A stretch of DNA of 64,000 nucleotides, from assembly GCA_019925095.2 (NCBI GenBank), contig CM034415.1, forward strand, positions 11,824,833 to 11,888,832, given 5' to 3'. The notes below the pieces were generated by a model, which worked only from the letters and a program-made list of their open reading frames with translations, did not search any database and was not told where the DNA came from. Each line of letters begins with the position of its first letter. Positions within the stretch are counted from its first letter, which is position 1. Below, piece after piece: positions 11,013-21,520 of this stretch. This DNA is from Dendrolimus kikuchii (taxonomy: Eukaryota; Arthropoda; Insecta; Lepidoptera; Lasiocampidae). The translations under genes and the position numbers were made by a program.

Positions 11013-11285
11013 ACATACATACATACATACATAACTTCACGCCAGTTCCCTTGCGGGGTAGGCACGAACAACAGAGCGCCATTTAGGCCCATTCTTACAC
11101 ACCTCACTTGCTTCTTTGACATTCATAACTCTTGTCATGCACACTCGTCTGTTCTTAAGGCTCCTGACATCACCCTCCGCTAGTGCACGATCAATTTGAT
11201 CATGGAAGGTGTGTCGTGGCCTTCCACGACTTCTGCATCCATCCACTTTTGCATTGTATATCTGTTTAGTCATTCTTTCATCTTC
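11013..11285 (-). mobile_element. LINE-B 3' end with 12-bp TSD
   Basis: The (ACAT)n tail at the left is followed by the conserved C-terminal coding segment (78 codons, 11037-11273). The flanking duplication tatattgttctt is at 11001-11012 and 11286-11297. Confidence 0.9.
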
Positions 11286-11450
11286 TATATTGTTCTTGTT
11301 TTAATAAATGCATAGAGATGTTGTAAAATGGAACGCATTGTGTCGGAATATTTTCAAGCGTGTCAAAAATGAAAGACTTTCTGTTACAGCAAGATGACGT
11401 GTAATAGACTGTGTTCTTTTATTTCATGGTTCAATCTTATAGTAATATAT

Positions 11451-11685
11451 AAAGCTGAAAAGTTTGTTGGTTTGAACGCGCTAATCTCAGGAACTGCTGG
11501 CCTGATTGGAAAAATTCTTTCAGTGTTAGATAGCCCATTTATCGAGGAGGGCTATAGGCTATACATCATCACGCTAAGATCAATAGGAGCGGAGCACCAA
11601 TGAAGAATGTTGCAAAATCGGGGGATTTTTTTGACTTACTTTTTTTTAACTATTGCACGCGGACGAAGTCGTGGGCAGAAGCTAG
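11451..11685 (+). mobile_element. Short Helitron-like element (Lep1-type)
   Basis: It has gaacgcgctaatctcagg, tttatcgaggagggctatag, gagcggagcaccaatgaag and terminates acgaagtcgtgggcagaagCTAG|T. The gcggacgaagtcgtg segment can form the short terminal hairpin. Single-module version, non-coding. Confidence 0.8.
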
Positions 11686-12399
11686 TAATATATATTTATC
11701 AGTTGAAACGTAGTAATAATTCCGTGCCTCAGCATAGAAGGGCTATATAGCTATAAAAATCTATATTTAAATATAAACCTTTTATATATTCCATCCTCTC
11801 TACTGAAAGTAAATATCCATACTATTATCGACTTCTGTGCAGTGAATATGGAAGGAACAAATGTACAAACAAACTTACTTGCCTAATATTTGTATGGGTC
11901 TGCAAGCATGTATGATTGTTGCCTCTCCACAACCCTGACGGTAAAAATAATGTTTTTATACATATATCTAGTTTTTTAGAAAAATATAAAACTTTTGTTA
12001 ATAAAAAAAGACATATAAAATTATGTAACATTATTGTGACGAATATGCGTAGCGGAATTTCTTCCCCTTAAGAAAATAACGCGTAGACTTCGTCTTAACA
12101 ATAACACAATAGAATGTTCCGTGTACAAAGTAACACGAAAGAGCAGGATAAAAATATAGGGCCAAATAAATGTTAAAACGAGATAGATATAGAAACTGGA
12201 CTAAACTCGTAGTAAATAACAAGGACGGGAATATTTGTTGGACAAGGATAAACATATAGGCGTAATATGATTCATTCTAGAATGTCGAACGGATATAATA
12301 TAAGCGCGACAATTTGCTAGCGAAGCAAAAGGAAGGAGAAGACAACAAAGAGATCAAAAGGGAATCAGACTGCGCGACAATGACACGGAGGAACATTAA
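11686..12399. other. Non-coding, nothing recognised
   Basis: Short antisense frames at 11825-12534 have no domain and no compositional support. Confidence 0.4.
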
Positions 12400-12534
12400 G
12401 AATATCATTCGCGAAACACCGGAACCTGGGTCAATCGAGATAATCGTGCGCATAACTCGAAAAATATTTTTAATTAAATAAAGCCAGTTTCTCTGTAGAT
12501 CGGTGTCTCCTTCCAAACCCGGTACCCACAGCAC
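12400..12534 (+). repeat. LTR-like 3' end fragment
   Basis: The sequence accggaacctgggtcaatcg ... ttaattaaataaagccagt ... ccttccaaacccggtaccc acagca recurs at 20065-20500. An aataaa signal followed by a CA-ended tract suggests an LTR's R-U5 end. The start of the LTR is not identified. Confidence 0.4.
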
Positions 12535-12535
12535 G

Positions 12536-12857
12536 TTTTATCCGTGCAGGAACGAAGAAAGAATACAATTTCCTGCGGCCTGGCGGCCTGTCGTAAAAGG
12601 CGACTAAACAACCCACAGCCAGGTGGTAGGGTATTTCCTCGACTGGATGGCGACCACCTCTGGTCTAAAGTATGCCGCCATAACAACCTTGTGTTGTGTT
12701 CCGGCATTAGTGACCAGGTTCCAGTCTCCTTTAAGAGAGCAGCAGCGCATTTGTAGCACCTTTGGTGTTGCAAATGTCCATAGGCGACGGTAACCGCTTT
12801 CCATCAGGTGGGCTGTCTGCCTGTATGCTGAATTCCTGCAATAAAAAAAAAAAAAAA
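12536..12857 (+). repeat. RepA full-length copy
   Basis: Complete from ttatccgtgcaggaacgaag to the A-run after cctgcaat. It is followed without gap by RepK, a junction repeated at 27.3 kb. Confidence 0.88.
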
Positions 12858-13096
12858 AGTTTCAAGAATGGTTTAGATTCACAATTGGACCCGGCAGTTG
12901 GCGCTGCAATCGGAATCCAGGATTTTGACGATTTTTTTTTGTTTATTTGAGTGGGTCTTTCGATGGTTTTAATACACAATTCTGCCGAATAAATAAAGTT
13001 CGGAATGCACGCTTATGGCTAACAATTAACCAATGCGTTTTATTTATAATAATAGATCCTAAGAGTTCTAATAATATAAATATATACATTAAATGA
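12858..13096 (+). repeat. RepK unit
   Basis: It begins gtttcaagaatggtttagat, carries cggcagttggcgctgcaatc and ttatggctaacaattaacca, and ends in ttaaatgag. It is nearly identical to 27707-27945. The first part resembles lepidopteran Helitron-like repeats containing ggacccggtaggtggcgctg. Confidence 0.75.
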
Positions 13097-13222
13097 GTAG
13101 TGACCAGGTTCCAGTCTCCTTTAAGAGAGCAGCAGCGCATTTGTAGCACCTTTGATGTTGCAAATGTCCATAGGCGATGGTAACCGCTTTCCATCAAGTG
13201 GGAACTCCTGCAATAAAAAAAA
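13097..13222 (+). repeat. RepA 3' fragment with internal deletion
   Basis: It starts within gtgaccaggttccagtctcc and skips from catcaagtggg to aactcctgcaataaaa. Confidence 0.8.
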
Positions 13223-13409
13223 ACGTAACATTATTAATTAAATATGTAGGATAGCGCACTGGCAACACCGTTTGGCACGCATGCGCACATGAGATTTACG
13301 AGCGTCGTCTGCGAGCGACATAATGAATTATTTTGGGAGAAATATGGGACACCATGACACTTCCACCACGGTCTGGAATAGACAGAAGATGGATGGAGAT
13401 AGATTATTA

Positions 13410-13461
13410 AGCTTTCCGTTCTTACACGGAAACGTTTCCGACGTTTGTGAATAACCCTACT
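13410..13461. repeat. 52-bp inverted match to 1863-1914
   Basis: Starts agctttccgttcttac and ends gaataaccctact. It matches the left end of the 1863-2013 element in inverted orientation with one mismatch and includes the palindrome ggaaacgtttcc. Confidence 0.8.
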
Positions 13462-13499
13462 GAGTTAGCTAGTACACGTAAAGTCATCATATTATTATT

Positions 13500-14060
13500 A
13501 TAAATGTATGTCTTTGAAGACCACGGGCCATAAAAATGGCCCGGAGATTTGGAGGGCTTGCGTGGGGCCATGGGAAAGCCAACACGTAGAGGCCCTTTGA
13601 CAAATTTAATGTAAATGTGGCGTGACACTGACCGGCGATTATCCCTGTATACACCATATAGTATGCAACCAAGGACAAGCCCCGGCCAGTGTAGGACTAT
13701 TGCGGGAAATGAGTACAAAAAGTACCGTACCTGGGACTATGGGGACTATGGCGTCTGCCCGTCGCAATGTTCGGGGAACATGGAAAAATGGGCAGACGGT
13801 GACTCGCCACTCCCTGCATGGGCCCCAAAAAATGCCATAGAAGACAGGGGCAACATGGGTGCGAGTGGTTAAGGGGTGTCGAGAGGTGGGCTGCAGGTCC
13901 ACCTCAGCTACTTCCGACGTTAGGCCATTTATCACTTCCACCCCTGGAGCTTGAGTCTTAGCTCTAGCGATCTCCACTCCGTGCCGGCCGGTTAAGGCAA
14001 GCACGGCGGCGGGGGCCTTGCCTTGGCCCCCGGAGTCAGGTACGAGGTGTCGCTACTCAC
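13500..14060. repeat. GC-rich segment, probably repeat-derived
   Basis: About 550 bp of markedly higher GC than its surroundings, including ccactccctgcatgggcccc and gccttgccttggcccccgg. Overlapping frames on both strands reach 121 codons but show no domain. It reads like an untranslated or coding remnant of a non-LTR element, though I cannot name one. Confidence 0.4.
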
Positions 14061-14610
14061 CTAAGGCTTCTTATTCATTCGCTTGCCCTACCATAGGTTG
14101 AATCTTGACATTATGTTATATTTATTTAGTTGTATAGTTGTCCTTGTCATGTTTTCTTTTTAAAGTTATTAATTAATTTAGTTATGTATGATTGTACGAT
14201 ACAATCGGCCATTTCCTTAATAGAATAGTAATGTTATATTTTTATTTATTCTGTGATTAGCGCCTGTTGTATCGATTAGTGGTAAAATACATTTAAGTTG
14301 TGAAGTCTGTAGAAAAGTAAAATGTATGTCATTGTCACATTATTAAATAAAAGTATATACTGCAAAATGGTCTTTTCAATAATACAGCGCCTGTTTTGTA
14401 TATAGAGTAGTTCTCCATATTTTACCATTATTTTATGTAACAATATTTATCTCAAATATGATGTGATAATTGTGTAGATAAATTCAAAATCTCTCAATTG
14501 TATTAAATTTTATTTTCATGTTGGCAGACGCGATAGATTTTTAATGTGCTCGATTTATTTTATTACATGTAAAACATTAAATATAATATTTTCTATGTCT
14601 TATATAAAAT
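14061..14610. other. AT-rich non-coding
   Basis: Nothing recognised. The phrase attcgcttgccctaccat near 14080 has a partial echo at 47690. Confidence 0.4.
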
Positions 14611-16041
14611 ACTAGGGGCCCCGGCAGACGTTGTCCTGCTCTGAAAAAATAAAAATCTAGGAGCCGATCTCAGCGCCACCTACCGGTTCTAATTGCGAAT
14701 CTAAACCATCCGGGAACCCACACAAACAAAAAATCACTAAAATCGGTCCAGGTGATTAGGAGGATTCTAGAACTCGATCTCAGCGCCACCTACCGGTTCT
14801 AATTGCGAATCTAAACCATCCGGGAACCCACACAAACAAAAAATCACTAAAATCGGTCCAGGTGATTAGGAGGATTCTAGAACTCGATCTCAGCGCCACC
14901 TACCGGTTCTAATTGCGAATCTAAACCATCCGGGAACCCACACAAACAAAAAATCACTAAAATCGGTCCAGGTGATTAGGAGGATTCTAGAACTCGATCT
15001 CAGCGCCACCTACCGGTTCTAATTGCGAATCTAAACCATCCGGGAACCCACACAAACAAAAAATCACTAAAATCGGTCCAGGTGATTAGGAGGATTCTAG
15101 AACTCGATCTCAGCGCCACCTACCGGTTCTAATTGCGAATCTAAACCATCCGGGAACCCACACAAACAAAAAATCACTAAAATCGGTCCAGGTGATTAGG
15201 AGGATTCTAGAACTCGATCTCAGCGCCACCTACCGGTTCTAATTGCGAATCTAAACCATCCGGGAACCCACACAAACAAAAAATCACTAAAATCGGTCCA
15301 GGTGATTAGGAGGATTCTAGAACTCGATCTCAGCGCCACCTACCGGTTCTAATTGCGAATCTAAACCATCCGGGAACCCACACAAACAAAAAATCACTAA
15401 AATCGGTCCAGGTGATTAGGAGGATTCTAGAACTCGATCTCAGCGCCACCTACCGGTTCTAATTGCGAATCTAAACCATCCGGGAACCCACACAAACAAA
15501 AAATCACTAAAATCGGTCCAGGTGATTAGGAGGATTCTAGAACTCGATCTCAGCGCCACCTACCGGTTCTAATTGCGAATCTAAACCATCCGGTAACCCA
15601 CACAAACAAAAAATCACTAAAATCGGTCCAGGTGATTAGGAGGATTCTAGAACTCGATCTCAGCGCCACCTACCGGTTCTAATTGCGAATCTAAACCATC
15701 CGGGAACCCACACAAACAAAAAATCACTAAAATCGGTCCAGGTGATTAGGAGGATTCTAGAACTCGATCTCAGCGCCACCTACCGGTTCTAATTGCGAAT
15801 CTAAACCATCCGGGAACCCACACAAACAAAAAATCACTAAAATCGGTCCAGGTGATTAGGAGGATTCTAGAACTCGATCTCAGCGCCACCTACCGGTTCT
15901 AATTGTAAATCTAAACCATCCGGGAACCCACACAAACAAAAAATCACTAAAATCGGTCCAGGTGATTAGGAGGATTCTAGAACTCGATCTCAGCACCACC
16001 TACCGGTTCTAATTGTAAATCTAAACCATCCGGGAACCCAC
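14611..16041 (+). repeat. 110-bp tandem satellite inside a Helitron-like repeat
   Basis: A lead-in at 14611-14665 (ggccccggcagacgttgtcc...) is followed by units starting with gatctcagcgccaccta at 14666, 14776, 14886 and every 110 bp to 15986. That gives 12 full units and a partial 13th to 16041. Units are almost identical: one substitution in unit 9 (ccggtaac), and a shared aattgtaaat variant in units 12 and 13. The lead-in also occurs alone at 16376 and inverted at 17640-17680, so the array expanded within that repeat. Confidence 0.95.
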
Positions 16042-16375
16042 TCATCCCTACTCCGTGATGTTTGCTGGATGAGAGGTGACAACGGTAGACATCTAGCGGG
16101 GATAACTGATCGATTGATAGTTTAAAAAAAAACGCGGTGGAAAAATAGGGGTTGATAGTAGAGAGGTGGAAAATTAAGAGTAATGTAATTTTTTTTATTC
16201 TATTCAAAATAAGTCATTAAAGTTTACAAAATAAGATTAAAAATTTAGGTTTGTATATTGCCATTAAAAAAAAATGCCCAAAAAATAAAAAATTTGTTAA
16301 TTAACAAATAAAAAAAATAGTAGGATTTGATCGTAGAGGGGTTTCATAAAATTTAGGAGTTGTATGTATTTTTTA
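16042..16375. other. AT-rich non-coding
   Basis: No recognised element between the satellite and the next Helitron-like lead-in. Confidence 0.4.
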
Positions 16376-16576
16376 ATGTTGTCCCGGCAGACGTTGTTCT
16401 GCCCTGAAGAAATAAAATTTAGAACCCATTCCAACCTACCGGGTCCAGATTTAAAATATCCTTCTTTCAAGTGGACAACTGCCTTATTTGACTTAGGGGT
16501 ATGAAAAATAGAATAGTAGCCGATTCTCAGACCTACTGAATATGCATATAAAATTTCATAAAAATCGGTCATAACT
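16376..16576 (+). repeat. Helitron-like repeat, single module
   Basis: It begins tgtcccggcagacgttgttc tgccctgaag, contains acctaccgggtccagattta and ends in ttcataaaaatcggtca. It is related to the lead-in and unit of the 110-bp array but not amplified. Confidence 0.6.
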
Positions 16577-16757
16577 CCCCGATTTTGAAACAGTCTTCAT
16601 TGGTGCTCCGCTCCTATTAGTCTTAGCGTGATGATATATAGCCTATAGCCTTCCTCGATAAATGGGCTATCCAACACTGAAAGAATTTTTCCAATCAGGC
16701 CAGCAGTTCCTGAGATTAGCGCGTTCAAACAAACAACCTCTTCAACTTTATATCTTA
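16577..16757 (-). mobile_element. Short Helitron-like element, 3' end missing
   Basis: It has ggtgctccgctcctattag, cctatagccttcctcgata and cctgagattagcgcgttc, the inverse of the Lep1-type module. It is fused to the preceding repeat at its 3' side, with the ctag terminus lost. Confidence 0.7.
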
Positions 16758-16794
16758 GTATAAGATAAGATATGTAAACCGTAAGCTTCTCTGA

Positions 16795-17046
16795 TTATAA
16801 GTATACCAGTTGCTGTTCTTTTATTACCAGAAACCCTTCTGAGTTGTTGCAAGTAATACAATTTTTAGCTAGATGTGTTGCTGAGAAGTTTCTTACCGCT
16901 TCTTCTTAACAGAAATAACACGTTGCCAAGCGGTGTACATATAGACTAGGAAGTAAAATTAAATTCTAACTTATATGTGTGACCGTCAAAAAGTGTTCTC
17001 CAGTGGAACTTATTTTACATAAAAACTTGAATTTGAATTTGAATGT
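16795..17046 (-). repeat. RepF copy, partial
   Basis: Inverted order of RepF: agctagatgtgttgctgag, acgttgccaagcggtgtac, tgttctccagtggaactta, then the gaattt tandem at the end. Confidence 0.75.
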
Positions 17047-17466
17047 ACCATAAGCCACCCAAACAGACTAAAACAAAATCGGTAAATTCGTTTTCAACTT
17101 ATGCGCATACAAACATACATTTCTACAATTCATTTTTAATTATATAGGTTTATCTTATAAGAAAAAAACAAGATATACTATGTATTTATTGCTTTCATAA
17201 TAGGACGTGTGAGTACTTCGACCTCCGCCACGATGTAATATTACAAAATAGACAATAAACTAAGTATAATAAAACTACTTATATATAATAGGCGGTGTTT
17301 TTGCTTTGCGTTTGTATTCAGACATTGTTCTGGAGAAGCCTTGTGTACTTCCTTATGTTGTATTGTTGATATCACTGCGTGCCCGCGGAATACCCGGGAG
17401 AATTTCGACTGGGTATCCCACGGGAATAATTAACTATCTATGATATAGAAAATCTGTAGAGGAGTT
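17047..17466. other. Non-coding, nothing recognised
   Basis: AT-rich with no supported feature. Confidence 0.4.
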
Positions 17467-17680
17467 TAATTCTTATCTTCTTAATATATATAAATTACGT
17501 GTCACGTTGTTTGTCCGCGATGGACTCCTAAACTACTTGACCGATTTTAATCAAATTTGCACACCGTGTGCAGTTTGATCCAACTTGAAAGATATCTTAC
17601 ATTTGGACCCGGTAGGTGGCGCTGGAATTGGGTTCTAAATTTTGTTTCTTCAGGGCAGAACAACGTCTGCCGGGACATAC
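17467..17680 (-). repeat. Helitron-like repeat
   Basis: It carries gtttgtccgcgatggactcc, aaactacttgaccgatttta, acccggtaggtggcgctgg and ends gggcagaacaacgtctgccg. The last phrase is the inverse of the satellite's lead-in. LINE-B interrupts it at the right. Confidence 0.65.
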
Positions 17681-17919
17681 ATACATACATACATAACTTC
17701 ACGCCAGTTCCCTTGCGGGGCAGGCACGAACAACAGAGCGCCATTTAGGCTTATTCTTACACACCTCACTTGCTTCTTTGACATTCATAGCTCTCGTCAT
17801 ACACGCTCGTCTGTTCTTAAGGCTCCTGACATCACCTTCTCTTAGTACACGATCAATTTGATCATGGAAGGTGTGTCGTGGCCTTCCACGACTTCTGCAT
17901 CCATCCACTTTTGCATTGT
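17681..17919 (-). mobile_element. LINE-B 3' end
   Basis: An (ACAT)n tail, then a 69-codon antisense frame (17699-17908) of the conserved C-terminus. The right boundary is at gcattgtagtat. No clear TSD found. Confidence 0.85.
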
Positions 17920-18196
17920 AGTATATATTTTTAAATCATCTTTAATCCACAGTTGATTTTTGCATGGCTTTTACTTACTTAAGTACATACCATGAGCGCG
18001 GGGCACTTGGGAGGAAGGGGGTTTTAGTGGAGTATTAACCCATGGGTTACCGCTTTAACAGGGGTACCTTGCGAGTCTCCACAGAAGCCGTCAATCTACT
18101 CTGTATCTGCGCTATCTTCAGTGGATAACTCTCATTGCTTTGGTCTGATCACAGTAAAGGACCCGGTAATGTACGAAATGTATTTCCCCTTGCCTA
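17920..18196. other. Non-coding, nothing recognised
   Basis: Moderate GC with no frame or repeat end identified. Confidence 0.35.
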
Positions 18197-18625
18197 AAAA
18201 AAAGACGTGTACGTCTCGGGACGCCCCACAGAAGTGATAACTTAGCCTGCCTACCGCTGCCGTATCGTGAGAGAAAGGGAAGCCAGACATACTGGCGCCG
18301 TAACGCGTTACGTAACGAAGCGGTTTACCCTCCCATAAGAAGTTATCACTTCAAAAAAAGGCGTATGCGTCTCGAGACGCCCGACAGAAGTGATAACTTA
18401 GCCTGCCTACCGCTGCCTTATCGCGAGAGAAAGGGAAGCCAGACAGACTGGCGCCGTAACGCGTTACGTAACGAAGCGGTTTACCCTCCCATAAGAAGTT
18501 ATCACTTCAGGAGCCTGCCTGCCGCTGCCGTATGCGTGAGAGAAAAGGAAGCCAGACAGACTGGCGCCGTAACGCGTTACGTAACGACGCAGTTTACCTT
18601 CATATAAGAAGTTATCACTTCAAAA
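18197..18625. repeat. 156-bp tandem array with internal TIRs
   Basis: Units 1 (18231-18352) and 2 (18387-18508) each start gaagtgataactt and end with its exact inverse aagttatcacttc. Unit 3 (18509-18621) lacks the left TIR. Each contains the perfect palindrome gtaacgcgttac. Units 1 and 2 are spaced 156 bp apart and both are preceded by an A-run and a cgtctcg-containing lead. This looks like a TIR element (MITE) amplified in tandem. Confidence 0.85.
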
Positions 18626-18670
18626 AAGAAGGACTCAATAAGTAATCTGTAAGATTCCATTTTTAATACG

Positions 18671-18736
18671 CTTTTATTAGCTTCATACGTATGTTAGTAT
18701 GTATGTATGTTAGTATGTATGTATGTTAGTATGTAA
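18671..18736. repeat. Short minisatellite, ttagtatgtatgtatg unit
   Basis: About three repeats of a 16-bp unit built from tatg steps. Confidence 0.8.
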
Positions 18737-19596
18737 CGGAATCTTTCAAGTTAAATTTGATCGACTTCCCGGTTTCGGATTGAGCTGAAATTTTGCACGT
18801 ATGTGTATATCGCGTGACAATGTAATAATATGGTACCATGGAGCTGATCTGATGATGGAGTCGGAAGGTGGCCATAGGAACTCCTGTACTAAACAAGATA
18901 GACCCGTCGTGTTTGGGCTCGTTTCACTCGTCTTGGCTAGCACTCTGCTGCTACATGTTATGCAGGACCTCAAAAGCTTGTATTTAAAAACCTTTTTAAA
19001 AAAGCTTATTTTTACATAACGTTCCATTTTATCATAAGAGTGTATTTAATTCTTTTTTCAAAGGAGAAGGGGATTAAATGACTAAAAAATGAAAAATAAA
19101 TAATAGTTTTAAAAAAAACTTTAAAAAATACAATAAAATCATTTTTTCTTACACTATTTTTAATTCAAATTTATTTTCTATTTTTTTGGTTGGATTTTCT
19201 GTAAAAGCGTATTTTTTTTTGGTTTTTTTTTATGAAATAAATACATTAATTTTCAATCCCAGTTAGACAAAACAGAATAAAAGCTTTTGTGAAGGTAATA
19301 GGTTATTAAACAAATTTAAAAACACCTCCACATTTGCTTAGAGCTTTTGATAAATTCAAAATAATTTCCGATAAAGGGAATTCGCGTAACAACTTACCAA
19401 TTATAAAATAATTGACGCCTCTCCAAGAATTGCTTAACAAGCGGATTATTGGAGAGGGCGAATCCGCCATCTTGTTTATTGCTACATTTATATACCTGAA
19501 ACAAAATACAGCAGTTAATATTTTTGTGAAAATTAATCTTTCTGTGAGAATTTATTTGTTGGAGTTTACTCCGTAGGAATCGATTTTCATATAAGG
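18737..19596. other. Non-coding, mostly AT-rich
   Basis: Positions 18737-19030 are GC-moderate, with overlapping 72- and 93-codon frames but no domain. The remainder is AT-rich. A 9-bp stem (cctctccaa/ttggagagg) occurs near 19420-19460. Confidence 0.35.
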
Positions 19597-19785
19597 TATT
19601 TTTTTATTGCAGGAGATCAGCAGACAGGCAGACGGCCCACTTGATGGAAAGCGGTTACCATCGCCTATGGACATTTGCAACACCAAAGTTGCTACAAATG
19701 TGCTGCTGCTCTCTTAAGAGAGACCTGGTCAGTAATGCCGGAACACAACTCAAGGTTGTTATGGCGACATACTTTAGACCAGGTG
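19597..19785 (-). repeat. RepA copy, 5' truncated
   Basis: Starts with the T-run and gcaggagatcagcagacagg, and ends at tactttagaccaggtgg. Confidence 0.85.
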
Positions 19786-19987
19786 GTTGCGCCGAGGAAC
19801 ACCTCCTTGTAAATTCTTCCTCCCCATCAAGAAAAGAATAAACTTTTAAACGAAGAATGCGCGGAACAAGAATCATTAAGTGATTGTCTCTGCTGTCACC
19901 GCAATATATATATAAAAATACATATCAAAGATTGTTGGAACATTAAACAAATAGAAATAAACTGTTATAACCACATTGAATTATCAA

Positions 19988-20500
19988 AGCATATTCCTAG
20001 TGAGTGTGTGAACCCCCGGGGGACGAATCTTCAGATTCAAAATCATTCATTGGCCAGACACCGGAACGTCGATTGAACGGATCGGAACGTGGGTCAATCG
20101 AGAAAAAGCGTGTGCATAATTTAAAGAGGTATTTTTATTTAAAAAATAAAAATATACAATGACTAAACAGATATACAATGCAAAAGTGGATGGATGCAGA
20201 AGTCGTGGAAGGCCACGACACACCTTCCATGATCAAATTGATCGTGTACTAGCAGAAGGTGATGTCAGGAGCCTTAAGAAAAGACGAGCGTGCATGACAA
20301 GAGTTATGAATGTCAAAGAGGCATGTGAGGTGTGTAAGAATAAGCCTAAATGGCACTCTGTTGATCGTGCCTACCCCGCAAGGGAACTGGCGTGAAGTTA
20401 TGTATGTATGTATGTATTTCTATTTAATTAGTCTTTAATTAAATAAAGGCAGTTTCTCTTTTAATCGGTGTTTCCTTCCAATCTCGGTACCCACAGCACG
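19988..20500 (+). repeat. LTR-like repeat split by LINE-B
   Basis: acaccggaacgtcgattgaa ... gggtcaatcgag before the LINE, and ttaattaaataaaggcag ... ccttccaatctcggtaccca cagca after it, match 12400-12534. The left limit is uncertain. Confidence 0.45.
20156..20416 (+). mobile_element. LINE-B 3' end with near-perfect TSD
   Basis: A 78-codon frame (20159-20395) of the conserved C-terminus, then the ATGT tail. Flanks tatttttatttaa and tatttctatttaa differ by one base. Confidence 0.85.
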
Positions 20501-20804
20501 TAACACTACGTAACAAAACGATGCCTTAATTGGAACTCATCGGCGTCAAAACTCGACAATTCGTAAGGGATCAGATCCTCTTATAAACAAGCCCGAGTAA
20601 CCTATGGAGTTATCATCGTACACTAGCTTTTGTTTTTGTAATAATTACCTTACCTTTTGTCATTTGTTGTCATTGTTAAAGAATAGATGTTAATAAATAT
20701 GTATGTAATACAGAATTGATTATCAACACTCAATAATTCAAAGTTTTATTTCTTGTCTCTCAAAAATTTCAAACCATTTGACATTTTAAGAGTAATAATA
20801 ATAT

Positions 20805-21040
20805 AATAATCGGCAGACAAACACACATATTCTATATCCCTAAATTAAGCAAGTTACGCTTGTGTTATGGGTAATATACAACGGAATACTCTGGGGCCGA
20901 TCCCAGACACCCAGACCATAGTAAATAACGGAGAAAATACGTTTCCGAAATTTACTATACCAGGAATCGAACCCGGAGCCTCTGCGTTGCAGTGAGGTAG
21001 GCAGGCAAAGGTTTAGCCCGCTCAACCACAGAGGTCGTCA
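20805..21040 (-). mobile_element. tRNA-derived SINE
   Basis: On the minus strand a pol III A box (TGGTTGAGCGG, 21018-21028) is followed 43 nt later by a B box (GGGTTCGATTCC, 20963-20974). The tRNA-like head lacks the folding of a functional tRNA and continues into an unrelated body (ggtctgggtgtctggg, ...ataacacaagcg) and an ATT-rich tail near 20805. This matches the plan of insect tRNA-type SINEs, mobilised by a LINE. Confidence 0.8.
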
Positions 21041-21063
21041 AAAGGTCCCTTGAATTTCGAATT

Positions 21064-21140
21064 AACAAGAGTCGACTGTCTATAAATCTGTCATACGACC
21101 AATCATGCTGTACGGGTCCGAATGTTGGGCCACTAAAGTG
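21064..21140 (+). pseudogene. Non-LTR retrotransposon pol fragment
   Basis: Translation gives a short peptide with VIRPIMLYGSECWATK, the LYGSE-W motif typical of the segment after RT in many insect LINE proteins. Only about 25 codons are present. It is unrelated at nucleotide level to LINE-B. Confidence 0.7.
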
Positions 21141-21520
21141 TTGGCGCCACTTATTTCCCAATTACCAATTGTGTCTTGGGTTTATAGCGTCTTGCAACCC
21201 CCGTATGTTGCCGCCGCTCGCTCGGCGCGTGAGTTCAGTACGTTGCCAAACGCCACGCTACCGCCACGCACACACACTAGTATCGCACCCGCATAAATAC
21301 ACATATTAGCTATCGAAGATTTCCGCGTCCAGTAGCTAATTACTAGGACATTCGCCTCAACCAATAATAAACTTAAGTGATCAGTGTATCTGCGTCCGTG
21401 GCGCCCCGGGGCTCGTGTAGAAGGACTTTGCCACCTTTATCGCCACGTGAGAAGCACCGGCAGAACCCTGAACCAGCGCTGTCGTGGGCTGGTGGCTGAC
21501 TGCGAGGTAAGTGCAAGGTT
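21141..21520 (+). other. CpG-rich segment, LTR- or promoter-like
   Basis: Contains cataaatac (TATA-like, ~21291), aataataaa, a GC-rich tggcgccccggggc run (~21399) and a consensus splice donor gag|gtaagt at 21507. It could be an LTR with a leader or a lone 5' exon. No downstream exon was recognised. Confidence 0.3.

Noticed and set aside
13639..14004. 121-codon antisense frame in the GC-rich block
   Set aside because: GC-rich DNA gives long frames on both strands. Three overlapping frames of similar length compete and none has a recognisable motif.
14666..16041. CRISPR-like array
   Set aside because: Units are contiguous 110-bp tandem repeats with no variable spacers, and the context is a eukaryotic Helitron-like repeat.
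20963..21028. Functional tRNA gene
   Set aside because: A and B boxes are present, but the stems do not form a proper cloverleaf and the sequence continues into a SINE body.
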